Of a stretch of 64,000 nt of DNA, positions 22,776-34,454 are shown piece by piece (positions within the stretch are counted from its first letter, which is position 1; every line of letters begins with the position of its first letter). Below the pieces are notes generated by a model that was not told the DNA's origin, did not search any database, and worked only from the letters and a program-made list of their open reading frames with translations. Location: contig QKWP01000372.1 in assembly GCA_003550325.1 (NCBI GenBank), forward strand, positions 120,993 through 184,992. Direction: 5' to 3'. A program made the translations under genes and the position numbers. Origin of the DNA: Gigaspora rosea (lineage: Eukaryota; Glomeromycota; Glomeromycetes; Diversisporales; Gigasporaceae).

Positions 22776-23028
22776 CAGTAAAGTACATTGGACATTTTGT
22801 GGACATTTTGGAAATTTTTTTCAAATTAAAATTACTTAAAATTTTATTAAATTCTATTTTAATTTTTTTAAAAATAAATCCAGCACATAAAAAAATATAT
22901 AATTATATATTTATTAAATTAATTAATTCATTAAGTATTTAAACATTAGACATAGGCTTGGACTATTTTGGACTATCTTGGATGTTGGACAAAAAACATA
23001 GTTTGGACATGTCCAATGTACAACACTA
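22776..23028. mobile_element. 253-bp hAT MITE with perfect 8-bp TSD
   Basis: Left end CAGTAAAGTACATTGGACA, right end TGTCCAATGTACAACACTA. GGTACAGG occurs immediately outside both ends (22768-22775 and 23029-23036). TTGGACAT/TGGACATTTTG words repeat next to the ends. The exact duplication points to a fairly young insertion. Confidence 0.9.
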
Positions 23029-23464
23029 GGTACAGGTACATTGTAATGCACCTCATATATCCTGGTATAATACAAAATCAAAACAATTAATATGAACAAA
23101 AATTAAATATAAAGTGACTTAATAAGCAAGTTAAGGAATAAAATTTATTTTTTATTTATTTAATTATCATTAACTTTCTTCTAGGTGATGTTATGTACAC
23201 AAGTTAAAATTTTATTTATCCTACACTTAAGCTATACAAATCGGGTAGCAGATATTTGATAACCACGTAGGATATACTACACATATCTGGTGACATCATA
23301 ATGGGTGAATATTCTTTATTTATTGATTTAATAATGACTAATTAATCTTTGAGACAATATTGAATCTACATATTAAATTGAAATTCGACTTGGAATCCAC
23401 GAAGATTCTATTTGACATGCAACATAAATAATCGGGTTACTTTTTAAATTATAGTTATAATGTG

Positions 23465-23966
23465 TAGTGATACGGGTCGATGAAAAAATCGTGGGCCGGG
23501 GTCGATCCTAAAAAAGCTCGGGCCGGTCGACCGGGCCGACCTTTTGCTAGTGTAATTTTTTTCTGATCAAAATCAGTCAACATATCATATTAAACGCGCA
23601 AAAGGCCATCAGGAGTTTCTTGTCGAACTCTTGTGATATTAAACGATTTAATTTTTATTCTGTTTGTCCTTGAGAAACTTTCGGCACGTTAGTATTTTAT
23701 GTTGATTGATTGTCTATGCAACCGAACATTTCTGATCCTTATATTATATTTGCTATTTGCCAATTTATCACCTAAATAAGCCAACTTCTTTTACATTATT
23801 ATAAACGACTAGCCGATTTTTATTCAATTTCTAGTCTGAAAATATGCTTAGAAGAAAAATGATTCTAACACTTCTCTTATCAACCGGGCCGGCCCACAAA
23901 GGTGCGGGCTGAGGGTCGACCCGCCCATCGACCCGGCCGTCGGGCCGGGGTCGACCCGTATCACTA
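23465..23966. mobile_element. 502-bp hAT MITE with GGTCGACC subrepeats
   Basis: TAGTGATACGGGTCGA and TCGACCCGTATCACTA are perfect 16-bp inverted ends. GGGCCGG and GGTCGACC words crowd the subterminal zones. Flanks ATAATGTG and ATCAATGT match only if one base is inserted. A larger relative is at 33118-34454. Confidence 0.85.
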
Positions 23967-24027
23967 ATCAATGTTGGTTAATGACTTGAAAGATCCATGT
24001 GGCTAAATGAATTTTGACTAGTCATTG

Positions 24028-25238
24028 CAGTGATGTCAAATGACCTGGTCATTTGAAAAATTTTTAAATGACCTCAAATGACCCTGAAATGACCGGTCAT
24101 TATAGGTCATTTGAATTTTGAGTCATTTGCAAATGACTTGTGACCAAATGATCATGGTCATTTACAAATGACCAGGGTCATTTAAAGGTCATTTGGGTTA
24201 TTAGTAGTGATATGGTAGTCAAAGTCCATGTAAACCTGATGATTGACATATAATCGCCCGTTAACGTTTTAGTACGATACGTGTAAAGGGGTAAGAATTA
24301 TAAAATTTAACACGCGCAAAAGAAGAAAAAAAGCGAAAACTAATATTTAAACCTTGGTGCAAATGACGGGAATGAAATCTTACATATTGTAAGCATCACT
24401 CTAACCCTAGTCTCTAACCTTTAGACCTAACCCTAAATTTTTATCTCACGCGATTAGTTTATTTACAAAATCGGAGATCCTTTTTTGGTTTATTACCCAC
24501 GCAAATAAGTGAAATGCGTCAACGTGTTGGGCTTAGTAGTGTTAGAAAGCACGTTAACGTGTCATATATTAAATTCAAATGTATATAAACGAATGAATTT
24601 GACTTCAAACGGGAAGTTTTTTCTAATTTAATTTTAATTAATTAAAAATCTTTTTTTGCTAAAAATTTACACAATACCTGACATACTTTGATACGTATCA
24701 TAAACCTCATTATGTATGTACGTTGTGAGAGGCTAAATGAACCCTCCATGTAAGTATCGCAACTATACACTAGTAAGGCTAACTAAAATCAACTAAACTA
24801 CTCTAACAATGGTAAGGCTTCGATTGAGGCGTGGATAGACTTGGTCCGAGTAACTAGGGTCGAATAGAGCTCTAGATTATGTCACGAGGCTCTAATATGA
24901 GGTCACAGGATTAAAATCGATGGTTAAGATTATTAACGTATGTGATCACGGAGTTTCTGAAATCAATCACGGTAATTTAGCACAGGACAACCCGGTTTTT
25001 GTTTAAAGGTAAATATTACTTTCGAGAACTAGAGTAAATGGACTTAGAAGATTATAAATTGATCAAATCTTAGCGTGAGTATTAAATATTTAATATTGAA
25101 TTATTGCTGACTTTGAATTTCATAATTTAATCAAGATTAAATTAATTGTTATTTCCACCAATAAAATTCAAATGACCCAATGACCGGTCATTGGTCATTT
25201 GAGTCATTTGGGTCATTTCAGGTCATTTAACATCACTG
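24028..25238. mobile_element. 1.2-kb hAT element with AAATGACC subrepeats and perfect TSD
   Basis: It starts CAGTGATGTCAAATGACC and ends GGTCATTTAACATCACTG. AGTCATTG is exactly duplicated outside (24020-24027, 25239-25246). Within ~160 bp of each end AAATGACC/GGTCATTT is repeated many times on both strands. The interior contains a family E MITE (about 24280-24515) and no transposase frame. Confidence 0.9.
24280..24515. mobile_element. Family E MITE, inverted copy
   Basis: CACGCGCAAAAGAAGAAAAA, TTGGTGCAAATGACGGGAAT, AACCCTAAATTTTTATCTCA and ACCCACGCAAATAAGTGAAA correspond in reverse order to 3381-3696. The left terminus is not clear. Confidence 0.6.
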
Positions 25239-25714
25239 AGTCATTGTCATTTCAAAGTTTAAATGACATAATATGTCATTTAACGTTAACAAAATCATAC
25301 CTGAGTGATGAAAGGTAAAAACTTTTAAGTCATGATTTAATGCATTTAATAAACTTCATCTAATCTGATGCATGATATTGAAATCTAGCTAATGTAAACT
25401 ATTAAGTACATTATATTAGCTTGAGTTTAAATAAGTTAATTGATGAGGCTGATTACGAAAATTACTATTATGGGCTCCTTCCTTTCTAATTCGTGCCAAT
25501 TTAATGAGAACTAATAAAGCTATTCAAGTTTGTAGCATATATTTTTTACATAACGTTCTCATTATATTTACTTTATTCACGTTATATAGTGGTAATTCGT
25601 ACGTGTGCACCAAAAATTGTACAGTATCATATGTTATCCATCTTTTATTACAGAGCAATTACTAATAAATACTTTAAGTAAATGTATTTGAATCATGTAA
25701 ATTAATTGATTATA

Positions 25715-25861
25715 GATCATTTAAAAATGACCACAGTTATTTATTCATGAGTCATTTGCGAACGGCCTAAAAAGTTCGAATTACCATAATGACCAGTCAT
25801 TTTGAGATCATTCTAGTTTATTTGTCATTTGAGCAAATGGCTCAATCATTTACCATCACTG
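25715..25861. mobile_element. Detached end of the AAATGACC hAT family
   Basis: AAATGACC, GTCATTTG and TGACCAGTCATTTTGAG words end in ACCATCACTG at 25861, the terminus used by 24028-25238. No matching left end with a duplicated octamer was found. Confidence 0.5.
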
Positions 25862-26002
25862 GTTAGAATTAGTCAAAAATAACGAATAAGTTACACTAAA
25901 ATTTTAATGAACTTTTTTATTGTTAAAACACAAAGATGTTTCATAAATATTGAATTACTTAAAAATTGATTTTGTTTATGTTACAACTGACCTTGTGATT
26001 TA

Positions 26003-26207
26003 TTGCTCTTTGCAAAATAGTGCAACAAATAATGTTCTTGAATCTTAAGAATTCTGCATATTACCATTGTTAAAACAATGATAATATGCAGAGTTTCAAC
26101 AAATGACTTTTATGAGCCCTAAATGAAACCTGTATATTATCAAGGTTTTAACAATGGTAATATAGGATTCAAAACCATTATTTGTCACACTATTTTGCAA
26201 AGAGCGA
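26003..26207. mobile_element. 205-bp MITE with TA target
   Basis: TTGCTCTTTGCAAAATAGTG is inverted as CACTATTTTGCAAAGAGCGA. TA lies outside both. A second inner pair, ATATTACCATTGTTAAAAC and its partner near 26140, makes most of the element fold on itself. Confidence 0.75.
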
Positions 26208-26565
26208 TAAATGATAGACGAAGAATGATGTAATATAATGAGTCTAATTCGAGAAAGAAATCATATGCTCCAATAGGAACGAGAGTGAAAATTATATTCC
26301 AATAAATATGTAGTGTTAAAAATTTTTAGACGGAAATTGAGTAGTCGAATTGAGAAATTTCAGAACATTGACAGATTTGTCTTGACTCCAGAATCTACTA
26401 ACTATGCTTGAATTTTCATAAGAACTACGCTTTTTAGGTCTATATGGACAGCTATGATTTAATTATCAGTTTTATAGATTAAACAAATAATTTTGGATAA
26501 CGAATAAGCATACATTTAAACGCATTTAACTTAATTTAGACTCATTGACACAAACATTAACCAAG

Positions 26566-26640
26566 TCTTTTTGTTTGATATAAACACTTACTATAAATGA
26601 TAACAAGACTTTTGTTTGATATAAACACTTAAATATAATT
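26566..26640. repeat. Tandem duplication of ~50 bp
   Basis: CAAG(T)C/ACTTTTTGTTTGATATAAACACTTA occurs twice in a row with small differences. Confidence 0.6.
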
Positions 26641-26742
26641 ATTTGAGGAGTTATGAGGTACAGTTACAGTGTATTGTCATTATTAAGGATCGAATATAAT
26701 ATGTAGTATCGAGACCACTGGTAATTTTCATGTGATTGGCAA

Positions 26743-26853
26743 TAGCCGTATTATTGCCGTAAATAGCGTTATTTTGATTAAAATTAACCTTAATTTAGGC
26801 CAAAAATTTTCTAAATTTACATTTTGGGCGTTATTTCGAGAATTTACGGTATT
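26743..26853. mobile_element. Family A MITE, fourth copy
   Basis: GCCGTATTATTGCCGTAAAT and AGCGTTATTTT at the left. GGGCGTTATTTCGAGAATTT and ACGGTA at the right. AATTAACCTTAATTTAGGCC in the centre. Confidence 0.65.
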
Positions 26854-26956
26854 ATACAAAATTTTCTTTTGTGAATATCATGTTTTCTAAACAGGTTTGC
26901 TCATTTTACATAATTCTCGTTCACTTTATCGAGAATGAACCCCTGCTAATGCAATA

Positions 26957-27266
26957 TGGGGTGTGGTCAATTAAAACAGCCCATTTTTACAATTTTTTGA
27001 AAAATGAGTTTTTATTAGATTCATATATATTTTGACATGATTGACATTTTTCAATTATAAACGAAAGTCGATATGCATAATAAAAAAATAAGATAATGTA
27101 AAAGAAAAAATTACATGAGGCTGCGTAGAGCCGGCACATCACGAGATTACCTATAGTCACATGCTATCTTTAACCAATCAAAATCGTGAGATTTGATTAA
27201 TGTCCGAAAAACAATCTCAAAATAAGATATATGTAAAAATGGGCTGTTTTAATTGACCACACCCCA
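26957..27266. mobile_element. 310-bp MITE with long TIRs and TA target
   Basis: TGGGGTGTGGTCAATTAAAA then CAGCCCATTTTTACA on the left are mirrored almost without error on the right. The TIRs are at least 35 bp, and TA flanks both. The near identity of the arms suggests a young copy. Confidence 0.85.
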
Positions 27267-27488
27267 TATAATAAAGAAAAGTTTTATTATATTAACAATT
27301 TCAAAATTTACTATGAAATATAACAAAATTAATAAACTTATTTTTATTGCGAAGGTCAAATAAACTAAGAAAATGTTAAAATGTAAGATCAAATATAAGA
27401 GTTAAAAATAATCGATTTAGTATACCATAATACTAAAAAAACTTTGTATTTATCCAAAATATTGAAGATTTTGAGCTAGATGTAATAG

Positions 27489-27788
27489 TTATATCCTGGG
27501 CAGTGTTTAAAATTCAAATTTTGGTTTTATGTTCTCAAAAAGAATCTTTTTAATTTCTTGATGTTCTTAGTAAAATTTTAATGTTCTTTATGTAAGAAAA
27601 TTAAAATTTTTTTAATATTAAAAGAATTTCTTGAATGTTCTCAAATAGAGAACATATTTTAATAATTTATGTTCCTAAAAATTGTGTAATATTCTCTGAA
27701 CATTGAATTTTAAACACTGATCCTGGGCAGTTGTTTATAAGCGGAAATAAAATTTCCGCTTATATACATAGAGCCCAGGGTATACTAT
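27489..27788. mobile_element. ~70-bp palindromic MITE interrupted by a hAT insertion
   Basis: TATATCCTGGGC stands left of the 27501 hAT element. To its right (after the duplicated octamer) come AGTTGTTTATAAGCGGAAAT, ATTTCCGCTTATATACATAG and GCCCAGGGTATA. The outer parts are inverted repeats of each other, so a small palindromic element was split. A separate CAGGGTATACTATACCCTG palindrome overlaps its right edge. Confidence 0.6.
27501..27719. mobile_element. 219-bp hAT MITE, CAGTGTT family, perfect TSD
   Basis: CAGTGTTTAAAATTCAA and TTGAATTTTAAACACTG are perfect 17-bp inverted ends. ATCCTGGG is duplicated exactly (27493-27500, 27720-27727). ATGTTCTCA/GAGAACAT words are repeated inside. Confidence 0.92.
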
Positions 27789-28169
27789 ACCCTGCGATCT
27801 TGATATATTGACCAGTGTATAAAAAACACTTGTTACAATTTAGATATGATTTTTCATATTTGAATAATTCGAATAAATAAACGAAAAAGTTTAAAAATTT
27901 TGGATTTGGAGGTTTCAAAATTGCAATCTGAAAATACATCTGAAATCTGTGAAAGGTTAAGCCACATCAATTATTTGACCGACCATATACGTATCCAGCG
28001 TCAATGTATAAATTTTATTCACATTTAATTAAACAACTTAGGTTTGCACTAAAGTAGCTTTAGCAATTTTTATCGCATTATATATATATTTCATTAAATT
28101 TTAAATATTTACAACGTTTGAACATTGAATTTAAACTATTTAAAAGTTTGCACATTACAGAAATAAGCG

Positions 28170-28458
28170 AATAAATGGGGTTTTCGATTATATTTGGGAC
28201 TGGTGCTGCAAAACAGAGGAAAATCGACAAAATAAAAGATCTTCAGAAATTCAATTTTTACATTATAAATTTAATAATAAATTATAAGAAAATATAAACA
28301 CTAAAGAGCTGTACTACAAATTTTATTAATATAACTGCATTTGTGTTTTAAGTAAAAAATAACCATCCAGATTTTATTTAAATTAATTTGTATAAACCAA
28401 CTATTTTGAAAAATTGTCAATTTACTCCTTTTTTGTAGCACCAAACCCATTTATTAAT
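28170..28458. mobile_element. ~290-bp diverged MITE
   Basis: AATAAATGGGGTTT and CTGGTGCTGCAAAACAGAGG on the left face CTCCTTTTTTGTAGCACCAA and ACCCATTTATTAATT on the right in inverted order. The arms are imperfect, suggesting age. Confidence 0.55.
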
Positions 28459-28497
28459 TTGCCATCATTATGTAAAAAAAATTTTATTAATCATAAG

Positions 28498-28525
28498 TAG
28501 CTGCGCAACGCAGTCGCGCGAAACC
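28498..28525. repeat. GC hairpin motif, copy 2
   Basis: GTAGCTGCGCAACGCAGTCG followed by CGCGAAACC. The stem is GCGC(A/G)AC/GTCGCGC. Related copies are at 17351-17380 (inverted) and 44120-44148. Confidence 0.7.
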
Positions 28526-29246
28526 AGGAACGGGGAAATTAGTATGTTTTGATGCTAGACATTAAGTATAGATAGAATTACCTAACATTAAACGCCCATT
28601 AGATTCTGATAATATAACTATTGTAACCATCCGGATATACTAGTGGCTGCTTATGGTAGCCAAATTTTGATTTGCAATTGAATTAAGGTGCATATGTTCA
28701 GTGTCAAATTCACATTATTAATTTCATAAACTTATTAATATATCAGATATGCAAATTCCTAATTAGTAAAACAATTGTTCTTTTATATGATAATTTTTCA
28801 AACGAATGTGCTCATAAAAATTAAAGTTATAAGCTTAATTTTTTTTTATCAAGAAAAATTTAAATGGATTTATATATTTTGCTTAATGAAAAAATTTTTT
28901 GAAGAATTGTTAGTAATTCGTTCGATCAACCAATTTTATATACTGTACAATCGACTTGATATTACAAACCTTCAGCTCAGAAATTTAAATCGTATTATGG
29001 TTCGTTATCAGGAACGCCACGGGTATTTAATCTGGGTTGATCTTATTTTATAGATACCAATTATATTTACAGCCTATTTAACTTACATCACAAAGGGTCA
29101 GGTTAACATAATTATTAGTTGCAGATATATATATATTAATAGTAAACTGTCACTCGCGTGATGTCGTTAAATGGGCCTTTAAGTTAAATGGGTGTTGGCG
29201 AAACGGGGTGAATCCATTTAATCAACATAGTACGTAATTATTTATA

Positions 29247-29628
29247 AGGCCACGCAAAGTTGATTTTTCGTTTTGCATTACCCGCCGTCCCATTTTTTCA
29301 ATTTTTTTCAATTTTTTTTATTTTTAGTTCCCAATTGTGCCAATTGTACGATTTTTGTCAACTATTTTTTCCCGCTATTTTCATCTGGTGTTTCCCGATG
29401 AGACCTTAATTTTCCCGTAATTGTCTGATAGGACTGACAGGAAAAATATGACTGCCGGCCCAATTTTTTTATTCTTTATTGTGCAAAATAAAAATTAACC
29501 TCGTATAGCCTTAAATGTGAACATTATCATTAATCTATTTGCAGTAAATTAAAAAAAAAAATCCGTCCGTCCGTCCCGAATTTTGAAATCCATGTAATGC
29601 AAAAACGAAAAATCAACTTTACGTGGCC
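29247..29628. mobile_element. 382-bp MITE with TA target
   Basis: AGGCCACGCAAAGTTGATTT and TTCGTTTTGCATTAC are mirrored at the right by GTAATGCAAAAACGAAAAAT and CAACTTTACGTGGCC. TA flanks both sides. A longer relative is at 42672-43753 and a single end is at 42029. Confidence 0.8.
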
Positions 29629-30340
29629 TAATGTTTTTTTTATCCAGAATGTCAGTCCGTTATAGAAAGCGCTGACTGTAGTTTTTTTACATGTGTATGA
29701 TAAAAAGATTAACGTCAAAAATGTATTAAGAATTAAGGAAATCCGAAATTAACGATTAAGATGAAATATTGTATAGGTGGCACATGTGCGGATAGATCAG
29801 CGCGCACAGCGCAATACTATATAATTTTTCACGAAGATCTTTTCCTTTTTATTCTTAAAAGGAAATGATCCAACCGGCACATGCACAAACAATAACCTAT
29901 AAGGCGCAGATTGCCCAAAAAAGCAATGATCACTGAAAAAGATTGTAGATAAGTATCTGCAAAAAAAATAAATTGAGTATGCAACAATCGTAAACGTTAA
30001 AAGAATTACGTAAAATCTGCACGATTTTATATAATCAGCAAACAATATAAATAATAACAATAATTGCAGTATTAATAGTAAAGCGTTTATAATAACAAGC
30101 CCCTATATTAGTACAATTACAAATTAGGTTCAGCAAAATTGAAAATCGGTGCCGATATAAAATAGAAAAATCTTAAGTGACTCGATACATAAATCGATAA
30201 TCCAAACGGAATCCTGAATAAACCAAGTAAAGACAAGCTATAATATTAACACATAATTACAATAAGTCAAGAAGGCACGATGATAAATAGTCAAGTCAAT
30301 GTATATATAAAGAAAATCAATATTGTGAACAATGACCCGT

Positions 30341-30545
30341 GGGTCGATAGCGCAGTGGTTAGCGCTCCGGGGCCATGCTCGCAAGGTCGCCGGTTCGAGT
30401 CCAACGGGAGACGAAATCCGTGCCAGGACCACGATAGTAAAGATCTATAATGAGGACTTCCGGTTTATGGACAGGATACTACAACAAGGCCGAGTTGCGT
30501 GACATAGCCACTAAGTCATGCGACATCCAGAAAAGGAAAAAATCC
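30341..30545 (+). mobile_element. tRNA-derived SINE head
   Basis: An internal pol III promoter is visible: A box TAGCGCAGTGG at 30348 and B box GGTTCGAGTCC at 30392, at positions 8 and 52 of a tRNA-sized unit starting at 30341. The acceptor and anticodon stems do not pair, so this is not a working tRNA but a tRNA-related SINE 5' part. The tail (CTAAGTCATGCGACATCC, then an A-rich run) and the end point are uncertain. The minus-strand frame across it is the usual false frame of tRNA-like DNA. Confidence 0.65.
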
Positions 30546-30819
30546 GATAATCAACATCCCTGGCGATTGTAAACAATTTTGACCCTGCAGCTGATAATCG
30601 ATGTTCACCTTATTTAAAAATTTCCTGATGAAATCAAACCAACTTTCAAGATTAAATAGATTTTATACATCGGATCCCAAATTTGATAATAATTATGAAT
30701 GAGGGCCCAACTTAAAATAATGGCCTAATTTTTTGAAAATATTACAAATACGAGCCCAAGTAATTTTGCGCCGTACGAATCATTGCCCATAGTGGCTTAA
30801 ACACGATTTCAAGCCAATC

Positions 30820-31260
30820 ATGATTTAACTTATACGTACTGTTAGGAACGGACTGAAATCCCGTGTTTTCCGCGAGTCCGAAAGAGCCGCCGGCAACCAT
30901 GTGACCCTGTAGATCGAAGTCCCGTGACCCATAGCTGCGCCGTGCATTAAAAAAAAAAACTTTCCCGCACCTGGTACTAAGAAGAGTTCCCACGGTCCTG
31001 TAACCAAGCCCTGCGTCCCAAGCCTCGATCTGGATGAAAGCTTTGCCGTTAGACCGTGAAGAAAAGATCGAAGAAGGATCAAGGATCATCAACAATTTAA
31101 AGAAGGCATCAAGAGAATAATCAGCCCTGTTTAAAGACTTGGTCCCGTCATAGCAGAATGCCGAAAATGGGAAAATTATTTAAACCGTGATTTTAAAATT
31201 GATTTCCTGCAAGGCCAAATCGGGTATAGCGTGAGGCCGTGTCATCATTTTCACGATGAA
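30820..31260. other. GC-richer block of unknown nature
   Basis: The base composition is clearly richer in C and G than its neighbours. It contains short open frames on both strands (117 codons minus at 30742-31095, lacking an internal motif I recognise). It has no inverted ends and no rRNA or tRNA signature I can identify. It may be the body of a longer retroposon continuing from the SINE head, an exon remnant, or foreign DNA. Confidence 0.3.
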
Positions 31261-31876
31261 AATTAAAAGCAGTGAAATTAAATGCATACGCTCATGATAG
31301 AAATTAGCCTAAGTCGGTAGTTAATTAAAAAGGTGAAATAAGATGGCTTGATTTTCTTGTCTTCTTTTATTTCGAATTTCTTCTTTTTGTTTCTTGAAGA
31401 ACTTTTATAAATAGATTCGAAAATTAGTTTAGAAAAAGAGGTAGTGTGTATCTCCCTTGTAAAGTTCGAAGATGATAAATAAAAACTCACGTGCCCTTTG
31501 AGTTTAAGAATTTCCTTGATTCTCGTACAGTATAAACTGTCCTCCCGTAACAAGCCCGATACGCCTTACCTTGCCAAACCACCTCTCTTTTATCAGACTT
31601 GTTACGAGGTCCCGTGTGTCTGAGTTTTTTGGTTGGGTGTGTGATTGGTTGTTCGTTCATACAGCGCCTTCGACAGTACGTAACCTAAATTTTACTTCGT
31701 CGTTACTACGTATTAGCAAATGTAAATTAGTAATCTATATTCAATATAAGTGTATAAAATACAAGGCATTTATCTCTTAGTAAATTTTTTTTCTTTCCAT
31801 TTTCTACTTCTTTTGTCTGATTTCTAACAATTTTCTTATAAAATTATCTTCATCTTCGATTGTAAATATTATCATT

Positions 31877-32017
31877 ATGTCATTACAAATTGGGATGACA
31901 TTTACTAAAATGGAAAGAGCTCACTCATCAGAAAACCAAAATACTTGCAGAAAATATGGTGAAAAAGGCCATAATATACGAACTTGTAATCGAAGACGCA
32001 GGCAGAAAGAAAATTAA
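31877..32017 (+). pseudogene. Zinc-knuckle C-terminal fragment (MULE-transposase-like)
   Basis: A 46-residue frame from ATG 31877 to TAA 32017 contains CRKYGEKGHNIRTC followed by a basic tail (NRRRRQKEN). The pattern is CCHC zinc knuckle CxxCGxKGHxxxTC, except that the second cysteine is Y here, so zinc binding would be lost. GEKGHNxRTC is typical of the C-terminal finger of Mutator-like transposases and related Glomeromycotina proteins. No upstream transposase core is visible. Confidence 0.45.
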
Positions 32018-32149
32018 ATTAAAATGCTTAATGGAAAATTGCATTCATATAAATGCTGCCTTTATGCTATACATCTAAAAATTACATGAAATGTTTCGCT
32101 AGTTTAATGTAACGATCTTTTTTTAAAATGAATTTGTATAATTATTATT

Positions 32150-32235
32150 CTATTTACATAAATAAATAAATAAATAAATATATATATATATATACCGGTA
32201 TAAATAAATAAATAAATATATATTAAATAAATAAC
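32150..32235. repeat. AAAT/AT microsatellite
   Basis: Runs of TAAA and TA arranged around TATACCGGTATA form an interrupted simple repeat. Confidence 0.85.
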
Positions 32236-33117
32236 ATAAATGCTTATTACGAATACAAATTGATAGCCATATATTATTTCTTTAACCACATTTCATGTAA
32301 GCGAGCGATCGTTGCCGTGATTACATTAAGGCCGTATTTGTAATGTTTCAAAAATTAGCCTTTATAAATAAATATTTTTTTAAGTTGGTCCCTCATTCAT
32401 AATTATTTTCAAATTTGGTCCCGATGTGTAAATCCCCCTAAATTCAACAATTATAATAATGCGCGTTCATATGATATTTCAAGTTCTGCGAGCAGTTTCT
32501 GGAAAATCTAAATGGCTGATAGAAACGATCAGCAAAAATTTCGCGCGTATCTCGTGCATATAATGTAAACGAACATGATGCAATATATTTTACTTGGTAA
32601 GCGTACCATACATTTAAAAATCTGTACTTTGCCAATCACTAGGCATCTTACATGTGTTAAATGACTTTTAAAGAAAAGGTGTAAACTCTTAAATGACACA
32701 TTTCAAATTAATTAATTTCTTATGTATGTGATGTAAAACTTAACGCATCTAAGAATTTGTAATTGATCAGAAAAGTATATATTATCAATGCTTATTATTG
32801 TAAAATATATTGTTTTCAAGCTCTTTTTTTATTTATATGTGGTATCTCACTTATGTATGACGAAAATTTTATTTTCTATACAATATTCCTTAAAAAGAAA
32901 TTTAAAATAATTAAAAACTTGATTTATTTGAGACATATATTTTCGTTTAATTTAATATCTATTGTTTGGTTATTTTATTTTACTATGGCGTAGGAGTAAT
33001 CATTAAGGATAATATCCTGATTTGATTTCATGCAAAAAAGCCATTTAAGACTGAAACAAATTGAACAAGTTAAATACTAGCTTGAATGATTTTATATACT
33101 TATACACAACAAATGAA
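32236..33117. other. AT-rich stretch with no gene seen
   Basis: No domain-bearing frame and no inverted terminal sequence was found. Short frames at 32444-32635 and 32763-32993 look like chance. Confidence 0.45.
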
Positions 33118-34454
33118 TATTGATACGGGTCGATTCAAACTTCCAGATCGAACCTGATATAAAAAAATTTTTGCTCAGGCCGTTCGACTAGGCCGGCTAC
33201 AATATATAATTAATAAATTTTCAGCCAATTATTTGATCACTGTCCAATTAACTGATAGGCAAAAATTAAAAAAACCTGGTAGCTATTTTTACATAGATTT
33301 ACTATGATCGGTTATAATCCACATGTTGCACTATGAGTTTGCAGCAAATTCATTAGGTGTTGTTTAAAAGTGTTCATAAACACCGATATTACAATTTGAT
33401 TGGATACTCATATAAGTATTTTAAATATATATTTTTCTTATCATTTATTGTCACGAATATTAATGAATAGGATTAAAATGAAATATAGGTTTCTCTAAAA
33501 CCCACTTATGCTTGTTTAATATAAAACTAACATCTAACCTTAACTCCTAACCCTAAAAAATACGCCCCAAAAAATTTTATTTTTCGGTGTCTTGTCAATT
33601 TTTTTATACTGTGTATATTTCATTTTAATCTGATTTAATTATGATCCGTCACATTTATTATTAAATTGTTAATACACCTATATGTGCATGCGTTATATCT
33701 TACGATTGCTACAAATTAAGAACCGTTAACATGTGAAATTGCTATAAAAATACACAACACATCATTTCACATTTAATATAATTTAGGGCAGTAGATACTT
33801 TTTATTATGTATTTAGGCCACACCAATTTGATTCTTTATTTAAAAATTTAGACATAAAATATACATCAATTTAATAAATCAAATTGTAGTATCGGCTTTT
33901 GACATTTTACATTTTTTTCAGCCAATAGAATCTCTATGTTTTTTTTGTTGTTTATTTTTTATCCAACCCCTCTCTTACAGAATATTTATTTTATGTTAAA
34001 CAATCAATTTGGAGTAGCCTTATCAACAGGTAATGATTTATGATCTATGTGCATAAATTCAGATTTATCTATTTATCATTTCGTTTAAATAAGTAAAAAT
34101 TTATAAGGAATCTTTCTTTTGTTATTTTAATTGGTTCTTTGAGTCTTTCTTGTGTGTTTTTTCTTTTCCTTTTTTTATCATGCTCGTGAATGTGCATGAA
34201 ACCGAAAAATGCGCATTCATAGACATAATTCAGAAAACCATATTTTTCCATCACTAGTTATATTTATTTTATCATCCCTAATATAACTATACGTTTCATT
34301 TCGCTTCATTTCTGGTATATAGCATAAACTATGCCGTACAATGAATTTTTATTGGGCAAAAAAAATTTGACAGCACTTCTGCCATAAAGATGTGGGTCAA
34401 AAGCCGACTTCCCCCGCCGCCCAGCTGATGGGCTGTGGCCAGCCCGTATCATTA
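33118..34454. mobile_element. 1.3-kb hAT element, TAGTGATACGGG family
   Basis: It starts TATTGATACGGGTCGA and ends GCCCGTATCATTA, inverted relatives of the ends of 23465-23966. Flanking octamers CAAATGAA (33110) and TAAATGAA (34455) match 7 of 8. GGCCG-type words near both ends mirror the smaller copy. It lacks a transposase frame. Confidence 0.8.

Noticed and set aside
30341-30413. Functional tRNA gene
   Set aside because: A and B boxes are present, but the acceptor and anticodon stems do not pair.
30238-30432. Minus-strand frame containing VGLEPATLRA
   Set aside because: This is the familiar false frame across tRNA-like DNA (A and B boxes of the SINE), not a gene.
30742-31095. 117-codon minus-strand frame in the GC-richer block
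   Set aside because: No motif or codon signal favours this frame over two overlapping ones. It is left as part of the unassigned block.
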